A stretch of 64,000 bases of DNA from Christensenella minuta. Its GTDB lineage: Bacteria > Bacillota > Clostridia > Christensenellales > Christensenellaceae. Below the pieces are notes generated by a model that did not search any database, had not been told where the DNA came from, and saw only the letters and a program-made list of their open reading frames with translations. Location of the stretch: the NCBI RefSeq assembly GCF_003628755.1, contig NZ_CP029256.1:391585-455584 (forward strand). The letters run 5' to 3'. This document shows positions 8,524-17,114 of this stretch, in pieces (the first letter of the stretch is position 1; the number at the start of each line of letters is the position of its first letter). The translations under genes were made by a program, and so were the position numbers.

Positions 8524-9299
8524 TTTTAGACGATATTGTTTCTTACAGGAAAAAGCAACTGGAATATGAGAAGGAGGTCATGGGCGAAAAAGAGGCCATG
8601 GACCGTGCGGCGGAGGACGAACGCACGCCCAGAGACTTTTTAGGCGCCCTTCAAAAAAGCGGGCTTTCCGTGATCGCCGAGGTCAAAAAGGCCTCGCCGT
8701 CAAAGGGGGTGATCCGTGAGGATTTTACGCCGATCGGGATCGCGAAGGAATATGAGAAGGCGGGGGCGAACGCAATTTCGGTACTTACGGAAAAGCATTA
8801 TTTCGGGGGAAGCAGCGAATATTTGCAGGCGATCCGCGAAAAGACGGACCTGCCGATCCTGCGCAAGGATTTCATTATCGATGCTTACCAAATCTATGAA
8901 TCCCTTGTGATAGGCGCGGACGCAGTGCTTCTTATAGCGGCGCTGCTCGACAGCTTCACCATCGCGCGCTTTATGCGTATTGCGGATACGCTTGGGCTTG
9001 CGTGCCTGGTGGAGGCGCATAACGAAAAAGAGCTTCGCATTGCGCTTGACGCGGGCGCGCGGATCGTCGGCATCAACAACCGCGACCTTAAAACATTTGA
9101 GGTGGACCTTGGAACGACGGAGAGGCTGGCAAAGCTGATCCCGGCGGACAGGGTGGTGGTCGCGGAAAGCGGGATAGTGACAAATGCGGACATGAAGGCC
9201 GTTGCTTCTTATGGCGCGGATGCAGTGCTGGTCGGCGAAGCGCTGATGCGTTCGGACAATATTCCGGGAAAGCTGGCCGGACTGAGGCAGGGCGTATGA
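8520..9299 (+). CDS. trpC: Indole-3-glycerol phosphate synthase
   Basis: TrpC (259 aa) is a TIM barrel that closes the indole ring from carboxyphenylamino-deoxyribulose phosphate. Visible family motifs are VIAEVKKASPSKG (substrate-binding and catalytic lysines), LRKDFIID, GINNRDLKTFEVD and VAESGI. The ATG at 8520 overlaps the trpGD stop. It is separate from trpF, unlike the fused E. coli TrpCF. Confidence 0.97.
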   Translation: MILDDIVSYRKKQLEYEKEVMGEKEAMDRAAEDERTPRDFLGALQKSGLSVIAEVKKASPSKGVIREDFTPIGIAKEYEKAGANAISVLTEKHYFGGSSEYLQAIREKTDLPILRKDFIIDAYQIYESLVIGADAVLLIAALLDSFTIARFMRIADTLGLACLVEAHNEKELRIALDAGARIVGINNRDLKTFEVDLGTTERLAKLIPADRVVVAESGIVTNADMKAVASYGADAVLVGEALMRSDNIPGKLAGLRQGV

Positions 9300-9907
9300 A
9301 GATAAAGCTGTGCGGTATGCGCAGGGAAGAGGATATCGTCTTTGCAAACCGCTACCGGCCGGACTATATCGGTTTCGTATTCGCGAAAAGCCCGAGGCAG
9401 GTGAGCCCGGCGCAGGCGGCGCAGCTTGGACGGATGCTGGCTCCGGACATCGAAGCAGTGGGTGTATTTGTGAACGAACCGCTTTCCAGCCTGGAAAAGA
9501 CCATGCGGGAAGTGCCGCTCCATGTGATACAGCTCCACGGCGATGAGGACGCAGGTTATATCGGCGGGGTAAAGAAGCTGGGGGTCTCCGTTTGGAAGGC
9601 GGTCAGAGTGCGCGCAGAAGGCGACATCCGGCATGCGGAAACGCTGGGTGCGGACATGCTGCTGATCGACGCTTTTTCGCCGGACGTATACGGCGGAACG
9701 GGAAAAACCGCAGACTGGAGCATGATCGCCCGTGCACAGCCGGCGCAGCCTTTTTTCCTTGCCGGCGGGCTCCATGCGGGAAATATAATGGAAGCCGTGC
9801 GCCGGGTGGAACCGTTTGGCGTCGATATATCCGGCGGGATCGAGACGGACGGCTATAAGGACGAAGATAAGATTAAAGAGCTGATGGGGGAAATGAAAAG
9901 GTTATGA
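9296..9907 (+). CDS. trpF: Phosphoribosylanthranilate isomerase
   Basis: TrpF (203 aa) performs the Amadori rearrangement between the TrpD and TrpC steps. It has the N-terminal [10 protein letters not shown] with the catalytic Cys6, the [14 protein letters not shown] loop and LLIDAFSP with the catalytic Asp. The C-terminal phosphate-binding DISGGIE is also present. It overlaps trpC and trpB by 4 bp each. Confidence 0.97.
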   Translation: MKIKLCGMRREEDIVFANRYRPDYIGFVFAKSPRQVSPAQAAQLGRMLAPDIEAVGVFVNEPLSSLEKTMREVPLHVIQLHGDEDAGYIGGVKKLGVSVWKAVRVRAEGDIRHAETLGADMLLIDAFSPDVYGGTGKTADWSMIARAQPAQPFFLAGGLHAGNIMEAVRRVEPFGVDISGGIETDGYKDEDKIKELMGEMKRL

Positions 9908-11091
9908 ACAAAAAAGGAAGATTCGGTACGCACGGCGGCCAATACCTGCCGGAGACGCTGATGAATGCGATCATCGAGCTCGAGGAGGCGTACGAACGGT
10001 ATAAAGACGACACGGCATTTAAAGAAGAGCTGAAAGACCTGCTTGAAAACTACGCGGGCCGTCCATCCCTGCTTTATTATGCGGAGCGTATGACCCGGGA
10101 CCTTGGCGGCGCCAAGGTTTACCTGAAGCGCGAAGACCTCAACCACACAGGATCGCACAAGATTAACAACGTGCTGGGACAGGTGCTTTTGGCAAAAAAA
10201 ATGGGTAAAACGCGCGTGATTGCGGAGACGGGCGCGGGCCAGCACGGCGTGGCGACGGCCACGGCCGCCGCGCTGATGGGCATGGAATGCGAGGTCTTCA
10301 TGGGAAAGGAAGATATGGAGAGGCAGGCGCTGAACGTTTACCGTATGGAGCTTTTGGGCGCGAAAGTACATCCCGTAGCCAGCGGGACGGGGACGCTGAA
10401 GGACGCTGTTAACGAGACGCTGCGGGAATGGACCTCGCGCATCAGCGATACGCATTACGTGCTGGGATCGGTGATGGGACCGCATCCGTTTCCCACGATT
10501 GTGCGGGATTTCCAGAGTGTGATTGGAAAAGAGGTAAAAAAGGAGCTGCTGGCGAAAGAGGGCAGGCTGCCGGATGCGCTGATTGCATGCGTGGGCGGCG
10601 GCAGCAACGCCATGGGTCTGTTTTACGATTTTATCGGCGACGACAGCGTACGCCTGATTGGCTGTGAGGCGGCGGGGCACGGAGTGGATACGGATCAAAA
10701 CGCTGCGACGATCGCAGGAGGAACGCCGGGAATTTTCCACGGCATGGAATCGTATTTCTGCCAAGACGAATACGGACAGATCGCCCCGGTATACTCGATC
10801 TCCGCCGGGCTCGATTACCCGGGCATCGGCCCGGAGCACGCATGGCTGCACGATACGGGCCGTGCGGAATACGTGCCTGTTACGGACGGTGAAGCGGTGG
10901 AAGCGTTTGAATACCTGTCCCGTACGGAAGGGATCATTCCGGCAATCGAAAGTGCGCACGCTGTGGCCTACGCAAAAAAGGCCGCGGCCGGGATGGGCAA
11001 GGATAAGATCGTCGTTGTGAACATTTCGGGCAGGGGAGACAAGGACGCCGCGGCGATCGCGCGTTACAGGGGGGTGGATATCCATGACTAA
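9904..11091 (+). CDS. trpB: Tryptophan synthase beta chain
   Basis: TrpB (395 aa) condenses indole and serine using pyridoxal phosphate. The Schiff-base Lys86 lies in HTGSHKINN, and the phosphate-binding glycine loop is GGGSNAMG. Its length and the HTGSHKINN motif place it with the usual TrpB1 group that works with TrpA. It overlaps trpF by 4 bp and trpA by 8 bp. Confidence 0.98.
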   Translation: MNKKGRFGTHGGQYLPETLMNAIIELEEAYERYKDDTAFKEELKDLLENYAGRPSLLYYAERMTRDLGGAKVYLKREDLNHTGSHKINNVLGQVLLAKKMGKTRVIAETGAGQHGVATATAAALMGMECEVFMGKEDMERQALNVYRMELLGAKVHPVASGTGTLKDAVNETLREWTSRISDTHYVLGSVMGPHPFPTIVRDFQSVIGKEVKKELLAKEGRLPDALIACVGGGSNAMGLFYDFIGDDSVRLIGCEAAGHGVDTDQNAATIAGGTPGIFHGMESYFCQDEYGQIAPVYSISAGLDYPGIGPEHAWLHDTGRAEYVPVTDGEAVEAFEYLSRTEGIIPAIESAHAVAYAKKAAAGMGKDKIVVVNISGRGDKDAAAIARYRGVDIHD

Positions 11092-11863
11092 AACAAAAGC
11101 GGCATTTTCCGGAGGAAAAGCGTTTATCCCGTTTCTTACGGCGGGCGATCCCAGTCTCGCGGTGACGGAGGAGCTGATTGTGGAACTGGCTGCGGCGGGG
11201 GCGGACCTGATTGAGATCGGCATCCCGTTTTCGGACCCGGTGGCGGAAGGACCGGTGATTCAGACGGCGGACGAGCGGGCGCTTGCTGCGGGAACAACGA
11301 CAGACGGGATATTCGCAATGGTTTGCCGTGCGCGCGAAAAGACAGGCGTGCCGTTGGCTTTCATGACCTATATTAACCCGATCTATAGCTATGGGAGCGA
11401 ACGGTTCGTGGAGCGGTGCGCGGAGCTTGGCGTGGATGCGCTGATCGTACCAGATCTGCCGTTTGAAGAAAAAGGGGAGCTACAGCCGTATTGCACGGAA
11501 TATGGAGTGGATCTTGTTTCGCTGATCGCTCCCACTTCAAAGGAACGTATCAGGACCATTGCACGCGAAGCGGAGGGATTTCTGTATTGCGTATCGTCGC
11601 TGGGAGTGACGGGAGTGCGCACGGCTATTGCAGCGGACGTGGGGGAAATGATTTCCCTTGTGAGGGAGGTTTCGGACATTCCCTGCGCAATCGGCTTTGG
11701 CATCGCTACGCCGCAGCAGGCGGAGGAGATGGCGCGGAAGGCGGACGGGGCGATCGTGGGGAGCGCGATCATGAAGATCGTCGCCCGGTATGGGGCGGAC
11801 TGCGTTCCGCATGTAACGGCGTATGCGCAGGAGATGGCGCGGGCCGTACACGAGGCAGGGTAA
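11084..11863 (+). CDS. trpA: Tryptophan synthase alpha chain
   Basis: TrpA (259 aa) releases indole from indole-3-glycerol phosphate. The catalytic Glu is Glu44 in [10 protein letters not shown]. The residue at the position of E. coli Asp60 is Glu55 (PVAEGP instead of PxADGP), a conservative change that I believe also occurs in some other Firmicutes. Phosphate-binding blocks near GFGIATPQQ and VGSAIM are present. Last gene of the operon, followed by a strong terminator. Confidence 0.97.
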   Translation: MTKTKAAFSGGKAFIPFLTAGDPSLAVTEELIVELAAAGADLIEIGIPFSDPVAEGPVIQTADERALAAGTTTDGIFAMVCRAREKTGVPLAFMTYINPIYSYGSERFVERCAELGVDALIVPDLPFEEKGELQPYCTEYGVDLVSLIAPTSKERIRTIAREAEGFLYCVSSLGVTGVRTAIAADVGEMISLVREVSDIPCAIGFGIATPQQAEEMARKADGAIVGSAIMKIVARYGADCVPHVTAYAQEMARAVHEAG

Positions 11864-11869
11864 GAAACA

Positions 11870-11898
11870 AAAAGGCCGCCTTCTGTGCGGCCTTTTTT
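11870..11898. terminator. Bidirectional terminator between trpA and the deacetylase
   Basis: AAAAGGCCGC and GCGGCCTTTT form a stem around a short loop, with A- and T-runs on the two sides. It can therefore serve the convergent trpA and deacetylase genes. Confidence 0.85.
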
Positions 11899-11914
11899 GG
11901 TGCCGGAAGCAATT

Positions 11915-12853
11915 TTATTGCAGTGGCAGGATTTCGTAGCCCTGCCCGCGCAGGATATCGATCAGGTCGGGAAGGATTGCCGTATTGTCCGTGGAAACTG
12001 CATGGAGCAGCACGAGTTCGCCGGGATGGATGTTTTCGGCGACCTTTGCCAGGGCAGCCTCCCGGCCCATCTGGTCGTCCGGTTCGTAATCGTAATAGGC
12101 AAAGCTCCAAAACGCGCTCTTATAACCGAGCGCCTGCGTGAGCGCGAGCGTCTGCTGTGAATATTCGCCCATGGGCGGTCGGAAGACCGTCATTTCGACG
12201 CCGTAGGTGTCACGCATGAAGGTATGCAGCGTTACGATCTCGCCGCGCGCCTCTTCGAGCGTGAGATCAGGCATGGAAAGATGACGAACACTGTGGTTGC
12301 CGATTACATGGCCTTCATCAATCATCCGCTGAACAAGCGCAGGATTATCGCGCACATAGGAATAGGTGACAAAGAAGGTAGCCTTCTGGTCCTTTTCTTT
12401 CAGCACGTCGAGGATTGCCGCCGTATTGCCGTTTTCATATCCTTCGTCAAACGTAAGGTAAAATTTCTGTTCCTCGGGCATGATGAACAGGGCGCTGTAT
12501 TTTCCATAGGTTTCCTGCGCGGACAGAGCGCCGACAGGACGGTTCAGGTCGTCCTTTTCAAGGCCCTGCCCCCAGCCGTCCTTTGTTCCGTCGAGCGCGG
12601 AAATCGCTTCATAATCGATGAGAATCTCCTCGATCGGCGTTTTTGTCGGTGCGGGCGTGGGCGTTGTGGACGGAGCCGGCACGGGGGAAGGAGAGGGACT
12701 CGGACTCGGCGCGGAAGACGGCGCCGTCGTGGATGCAACGGCCGGGGACGGCGTATTTGCGGAGGTGTTCGCGGTGGAGGCCCTGGAGCAGCCCGTGAAA
12801 ACAATGCCGCTTATCATAAGAAGGCACGATACTGTAAAAAGAAAACGCTTCAT
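11915..12853 (-). CDS. PdaA-like polysaccharide deacetylase lipoprotein
   Basis: This 312-residue protein begins with a signal peptide and lipobox (GIVFTGC, Cys22), then a Pro/Ser/Thr/Ala linker (about 25-80) that may span the wall. A NodB-type deacetylase domain follows. The catalytic motifs read TFDEGYENG, HSVRH (metal-binding histidines) and RPPMGEYS. The D-E-G-Y-E-N form is like that of the PdaA muramic-lactam deacetylases rather than the TFDDG of chitin deacetylases. It should deacetylate peptidoglycan or another wall polymer outside the cell. The start at 12853 has CAGGAG upstream. Confidence 0.85.
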   Translation of the reverse strand: MKRFLFTVSCLLMISGIVFTGCSRASTANTSANTPSPAVASTTAPSSAPSPSPSPSPVPAPSTTPTPAPTKTPIEEILIDYEAISALDGTKDGWGQGLEKDDLNRPVGALSAQETYGKYSALFIMPEEQKFYLTFDEGYENGNTAAILDVLKEKDQKATFFVTYSYVRDNPALVQRMIDEGHVIGNHSVRHLSMPDLTLEEARGEIVTLHTFMRDTYGVEMTVFRPPMGEYSQQTLALTQALGYKSAFWSFAYYDYEPDDQMGREAALAKVAENIHPGELVLLHAVSTDNTAILPDLIDILRGQGYEILPLQ

Positions 12854-12886
12854 ATATGAGCTCCTGTTTGTGTCATTTCTCCAACC

Positions 12887-12915
12887 AGTATACCACAGGC
12901 GGGAACGCGGCCCAA
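12887..12915 (-). promoter_or_regulatory. Promoter of the deacetylase gene
   Basis: On the minus strand TTGGGC (12915-12910), a 17-bp spacer and TATACT (12892-12887), with TGG directly before the hexamer giving an extended -10. Confidence 0.6.
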
Positions 12916-12968
12916 GGGAACGGGAGAATAGTTCACAAAAATGATGCAAAACAGGAATGCGAAAAATG

Positions 12969-13064
12969 ATATATTTTCTCGATGAAAATATATTGCGCAT
13001 ATCGGGGAATACAGCAGATAAAAGGAAAAAACGGGAATTAAACCGGAAAATAAAAATATATTTT
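12969..13064. promoter_or_regulatory. A/T-rich palindromes, candidate ROK operator
   Basis: ATATATTTTC (12969-12978) and its reverse complement (12984-12993) form a perfect 10-bp inverted repeat with a 5-bp centre. The same 10-mer recurs at 13056-13065, inside the perfect 12-bp palindrome AAAATATATTTT (13053-13064), 17 bp upstream of a -35 box. The pattern resembles A/T-rich sites of NagC/Mlc-type ROK repressors, and a ROK gene follows. Binding is inferred. Confidence 0.4.
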
Positions 13065-13081
13065 CAGGCTAAAAATAATGA

Positions 13082-13110
13082 TTGACAATCCGGGAAAAGC
13101 ATATTATGAT
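13082..13110 (+). promoter_or_regulatory. Promoter upstream of the ROK gene leader
   Basis: TTGACA (13082-13087), a 17-bp spacer and TATGAT (13105-13110). Transcription from about 13117 would enter the nested hairpin region at 13144-13256 before reaching the ROK gene. Confidence 0.75.
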
Positions 13111-13143
13111 AAATATAAAGTTAAACTAGAGTTTGACAGTTGT

Positions 13144-13256
13144 AAAAAACCTATACGTTATTAACCACTCATTCTGAGTGGCTTTTTTTATTTCCAGCCA
13201 CTTTTTTCGTTCCCTATACCGCCTTTTTGGGGCCGGTTAATAACGTATCCTTTTTT
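13144..13256 (+). repeat. Nested inverted repeats with overlapping terminators in ROK leader
   Basis: A perfect 14-bp inverted repeat, ATACGTTATTAACC (13153-13166) and GGTTAATAACGTAT (13235-13248), is flanked by A6 and T6 and encloses 68 bp. Inside are two overlapping hairpins. CCACTC/GAGTGG (13165-13181) is followed by a T-run, and AGTGGCT/AGCCACT (13177-13183, 13196-13202) is followed by another T-run. The structures are partly exclusive, as in an attenuator, or they may be a stacked transcription barrier. No known riboswitch class is recognised. Confidence 0.6.
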
Positions 13257-13343
13257 AATCAATGGCGATTATAACTAAATAGGGAAACCCCGCAGGGGGA
13301 AATGCAGTAAGGATAACAGTTACTGGAATTGAGGACGGACCGT

Positions 13344-14573
13344 ATGCTGAACATTAGTAATCCAGAGCTATCCGAGAAGGATAGGAATCAGCTGCAAATA
13401 CTAGATGAATTGATTTCCGGGGAAAAGGTTTCGGCCTCCGATATCGTTTCCAAGATAGGGATCAGCGCAGCGACCATAAGCAGGGTTTTTCGGAATCTGA
13501 AGGAAAAAGAGCTTATCAAATATCTGGGGAAAGAGAAAAAGGAAAAGGGAAGAAGCCCGGAATTATTCAGTATCAACGATAAATACGGATATATGATCCA
13601 CTATTATATGACGGCTACCGATATTTACGGCTATCTGATCGACATCACGGGCCATCCGGAAGGAAAAAGCCACACGGGGTACAACCCGCAGGGAACGCTG
13701 GAAGAACTGCTGGAGATTATTGACCGGATCAGAAACGAACTGACAAGCGCGAACGGCCAGCGTGCCGGGAGGCTTTTGGCCGCGGGGTTTTCGGTTCCCG
13801 GGGTTGTCAACCAGAAGGCCAGAATGGTGCATAAAATACCGGATGTATACTTATTGAGCGACACAAGGTTCTTCGATTATGCGGAAAGAGTCCTGGGGGT
13901 CCCGGTCATTGTGAACAACGTATCGTGGCTGGCCACGGTGGGGGAAAAAACGTCGGTCTATCCTTTTGTTGAAGACCTCGCCTATATTACGATCACGGAA
14001 TCTACCGGTATCGGCATGGGAATCGTGATCGGGAACAAGCTGGTAAAGGGCGGACGAAACTATGCCGGCGAAGTCGGGCAGACCTATTTTGACAGCAGGC
14101 GTACTTTTGAGGATTACCTGAACGGGAAAGGGCAGCTTGAATCGGAAGCAAGCCTACAGACACTGTATCACCGCATAGAAGAAAAGCTGCGTGGCGGCGG
14201 CTGCGGGATACTCGGAAAAATGATGGAGGAAGAGAACGGCAGACCCCTGTCGCCTGAAATACTGGAAAGAGCCGCCGTGTCAGGAGACGAAGACGTCAAG
14301 GAGATTATGGGACAAACGCTCAAAGCATGGGCCGCGATCCTGATTAATATAGACCTGATGATAAATCCGGAGTTGATTGTTGTCGGGGGCAGAATCTCGA
14401 CGGAAAATCAATATATCCTGACTTCGCTCAACGATATGTTTTCGCGCCTTGGGATGTTCAGACCGGACATCAGGCTGAGCGTCCACGGCGAAAATGCCCA
14501 GCTGATCGGCGGGATACAGGCATTGAAGGAATATGTTTTTAATCATATTATCGCAAAGGAAGTAATTGGCTGA
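13344..14573 (+). CDS. ROK-family transcriptional regulator
   Basis: This 409-residue regulator has an N-terminal winged helix (about 1-65; SASDIVSKIGISAATISRVFRNLKEKELI). A ROK/sugar-kinase-like domain follows (AAGFSVPGVV, STGIGMGIVIG, AGEVGQTYF, and the C-terminal NPELIVVGGRI). In NagC/XylR-type proteins the ROK domain binds a sugar that releases DNA. The usual zinc-binding CXCGXXGC cluster is absent: the region reads FDSRRTFEDYLNGKG. The ATG at 13344 follows GAGG; a TTG codon lies five codons upstream. As first gene of sugar island 1 it probably controls that island. Confidence 0.9.
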   Translation: MLNISNPELSEKDRNQLQILDELISGEKVSASDIVSKIGISAATISRVFRNLKEKELIKYLGKEKKEKGRSPELFSINDKYGYMIHYYMTATDIYGYLIDITGHPEGKSHTGYNPQGTLEELLEIIDRIRNELTSANGQRAGRLLAAGFSVPGVVNQKARMVHKIPDVYLLSDTRFFDYAERVLGVPVIVNNVSWLATVGEKTSVYPFVEDLAYITITESTGIGMGIVIGNKLVKGGRNYAGEVGQTYFDSRRTFEDYLNGKGQLESEASLQTLYHRIEEKLRGGGCGILGKMMEEENGRPLSPEILERAAVSGDEDVKEIMGQTLKAWAAILINIDLMINPELIVVGGRISTENQYILTSLNDMFSRLGMFRPDIRLSVHGENAQLIGGIQALKEYVFNHIIAKEVIG

Positions 14574-14766
14574 GGACGGGAGGCGTTTAAAATTAAAGGC
14601 TGGCAAACAGAGGCCCAGGACTAACGGCAGATTTCCGATCGATCCATTTTAAGAGAAGTGGCGGAAAAGAACAGTGAGTCCAAAGCCATTTCACCAGGAA
14701 ACATTTAAAAACTGAATCTATATTTCATGTTCTCAAAAATCACAGTGATAACAGGAGGTTTATTTC

Positions 14767-15540
14767 ATGATGAATTTTTTCGATCTTAAAGGAGAGGTGG
14801 CCTTTGTTACAGGGGCCAGTAAGGGCCTTGGGAAAATGTTCGCGAACACGCTTGCCGGAGCCGGCGCAAAGGTATGCCTGCTTTCGTTTGAAGAGGAGGA
14901 TCTGCTGCGTACGGAGCGGGAAATGAAGGACGCGGGCTATGACGTGATGAGCTGCTATGCGGACATCACGGATGAGCAGGAGGTTGAAAAAGCGGTCGCG
15001 GCATGCGTCGAAAGATATGGCACGATCGATATCCTTGTGAACAACGCGGGAATCGGCCGGCTCAACAAAGCGCCGCAGGACACGACTCTCAGGGAATGGC
15101 AAAAGGTAATCGACATCAACGTAAACGGAAGCTTTATCTGCGCGAAGGCGGCCGGCAAGGTGATGCTTGAAAAGCAGAAGGGCAAAATCATTAATATGTC
15201 GTCCATATCGGGCAAGGTTATCAACAAGGGCGTTCACGGCGGATCGTACGACGTATCCAAGCAGGCGGTCGACGGGCTGACAAGGGCGCTTGCGACGGAA
15301 TGGGCAAAATACAACATCAATGTAAACGCCATTGCCCCGGGATATTTCATGACGGACCCGAATAAGGAATTCTTTGCTGCGGACCCCGGGTTTTACGACC
15401 TCGCGCTCAGCCTGATCCCGGCGGGGCACATGGCGCAGCCGGAGGACCTGGCGGGAACGCTGCTTTATCTGGCGTCGCACGCATCCGATTACGTACACGG
15501 GACGATCATCCAGGTGGACGGCGGTTACATGGCCTGGTAA
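14767..15540 (+). CDS. SDR-family oxidoreductase 1
   Basis: This 257-residue classical short-chain dehydrogenase has the cofactor motif TGASKGLG (residues 15-22), NNAGIG near 90-95 and the active-site Ser with Tyr-x3-Lys in SYDVSKQAV. The C-terminal QVDGGYMAW is typical of gluconate 5-dehydrogenase-like members. It is expected to oxidise or reduce a sugar, sugar acid or polyol with NAD(P). AGGAGG lies 8 bp before the ATG. It is the first metabolic gene of island 1, directly before the importer genes. The substrate cannot be assigned. Confidence 0.9.
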   Translation: MMNFFDLKGEVAFVTGASKGLGKMFANTLAGAGAKVCLLSFEEEDLLRTEREMKDAGYDVMSCYADITDEQEVEKAVAACVERYGTIDILVNNAGIGRLNKAPQDTTLREWQKVIDINVNGSFICAKAAGKVMLEKQKGKIINMSSISGKVINKGVHGGSYDVSKQAVDGLTRALATEWAKYNINVNAIAPGYFMTDPNKEFFAADPGFYDLALSLIPAGHMAQPEDLAGTLLYLASHASDYVHGTIIQVDGGYMAW

Positions 15541-15582
15541 AAACGGAGCAGGTAACAGAATGTGAAATGAGAGGTGAAGACA

Positions 15583-17079
15583 GTGGCAAATACGTTGTTG
15601 CAGTTAAACGACATCACGAAGGAATTCCCGGGCGTGCTGGCATTAAGCAAGGTGCAGCTTGACATCAGGGAGGGCGAGGTCCTTGCCCTGGTGGGGGAAA
15701 ACGGCGCGGGAAAATCGACATTAATCAAAATATTGACCGGAGCGCTTGACGGCTGGTCGGGAGAAATTTTGTGGAAGGGAAAACCGCTTGACGTCCATCA
15801 TCCGTGGGAAGCACAGCAGGCGGGAATCTCCACCATCTATCAGGAGCTTACGCTCTGTCCGGCGCTGTCTGTCGCGGAAAATGTTTTTTTGGGGCGTGAA
15901 CCGCGCAGGGCGAACGGACTGATCGACTGGGCCAAAATGAACAGGATGACCAGGGAAACGCTTGCGCGGCTGAAGGTAGACGTACCACCGACGGCGCAGG
16001 TGGCCTCGCTTACGGTCGCAAACCAACAGCTGATCGAAATTGCGCGGGCCCTTACGATGAACGCCCAGCTGATTATTATGGACGAGCCGACCTCCTCGCT
16101 TTCGGAGCATGAGGTAGCGACCTTGATGGGGATCATAAAGGACCTGCGGGCGGAAGGAGTCTCGATCCTGTATATCTCCCACAAATTTGAAGAAATATTT
16201 GAGGTATCGGACCGGATCAGCGTTCTGCGGGACGGCGAATATATCGGTACGATGGATACGAAGGACGCGGAGCTTGACGAGGTACTTTCGATGATGGTGG
16301 GACGGACCGTCAATATCCGTTTCCAAAAACGGACGAACGAAATCGGCGAAGTTGTGTTCTCGGTCAACAACCTTACGGCTGCGGGGGTGTTTGAAAATAT
16401 TAGCTTTGACCTGCGGCAGGGCGAAATACTCGGGATATCGGGGCTTGTGGGCGCAGGCCGCACGGAAATGGCGCGGGCGATCTTCGGTATCGACCGTGTC
16501 GATTCGGGGGAGATGACGGTCTACGGCAGCCCGTGCAGGATTCCCCGCTCGCCGAAGGAGGCGCTTAAGCTGGGGATCGGTTTCCTGCCGGAGGACCGCA
16601 AAGACCAGGGGCTGGTACTGATGATGTCGATCCAGTCCAACGTGACGATGCCTTCCCTTGCAAAAAACAAACAGAATTTTACCATCAAGTTCAAGCAGGA
16701 GGAAAAATTGGTGGACGGCTATGTGGAAAAGCTTTCGATTAAGACCCCGTCGATTGAGCAGCTTGCACAGAACCTGTCGGGCGGCAATCAGCAGAAGGTC
16801 GTTATTGCCAAGTGGCTGGCCAGCCAGTCCAAAATATTGATCTTTGACGAGCCAACGCGCGGGATCGACGTGGGCGCAAAGGCCGAAATTTACGAGCTGA
16901 TGAACGAGCTGGTCGCCCAGGGATACAGCATCATCATGATCTCGTCAGAGCTTCCCGAGGTAATGGGAATGAGCGACCGGGTCATGATTATGCACGAAGG
17001 CAAGGTTGCGGGGATCTTCAGCAAGGACGAAATAACGCCGGAATCGGTTATGGGCTATGCGACGGGCATGAGCAGCTGA
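15583..17079 (+). CDS. Sugar ABC transporter ATP-binding protein (RbsA/XylG type)
   Basis: This 498-residue protein has two ATPase halves. The first has Walker A GENGAGKST, signature-like LTVANQQ and Walker B LIIMDEPTSS. The second has the degenerate Walker A GLVGAGRTE usual in this family, signature LSGGNQQK and Walker B ILIFDEPTRG. It powers carbohydrate import with the two permeases that follow. The GTG at 15583 is preferred over the GTG at 15574, because GAGAGG lies 8 bp before the former and overlaps the latter. Confidence 0.95.
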   Translation: MANTLLQLNDITKEFPGVLALSKVQLDIREGEVLALVGENGAGKSTLIKILTGALDGWSGEILWKGKPLDVHHPWEAQQAGISTIYQELTLCPALSVAENVFLGREPRRANGLIDWAKMNRMTRETLARLKVDVPPTAQVASLTVANQQLIEIARALTMNAQLIIMDEPTSSLSEHEVATLMGIIKDLRAEGVSILYISHKFEEIFEVSDRISVLRDGEYIGTMDTKDAELDEVLSMMVGRTVNIRFQKRTNEIGEVVFSVNNLTAAGVFENISFDLRQGEILGISGLVGAGRTEMARAIFGIDRVDSGEMTVYGSPCRIPRSPKEALKLGIGFLPEDRKDQGLVLMMSIQSNVTMPSLAKNKQNFTIKFKQEEKLVDGYVEKLSIKTPSIEQLAQNLSGGNQQKVVIAKWLASQSKILIFDEPTRGIDVGAKAEIYELMNELVAQGYSIIMISSELPEVMGMSDRVMIMHEGKVAGIFSKDEITPESVMGYATGMSS

Positions 17080-17114
17080 GAACCGCGGAGAGTTAAACAG
17101 GAGGTATTGATATT

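Noticed and set aside
9853-11223. A 456-codon open frame on the minus strand
   Set aside because: It lies wholly across trpB and the trpA start, which are unambiguous, and its translation is Arg/His/Ala-rich with no domain. It is the antisense shadow of G+C-rich coding DNA.
13144-13256. Possible CRISPR or mobile miniature element
   Set aside because: There is a single nested inverted repeat, not a series of equal repeats with spacers. No target-site duplication is evident, so regulatory structure is the better reading.
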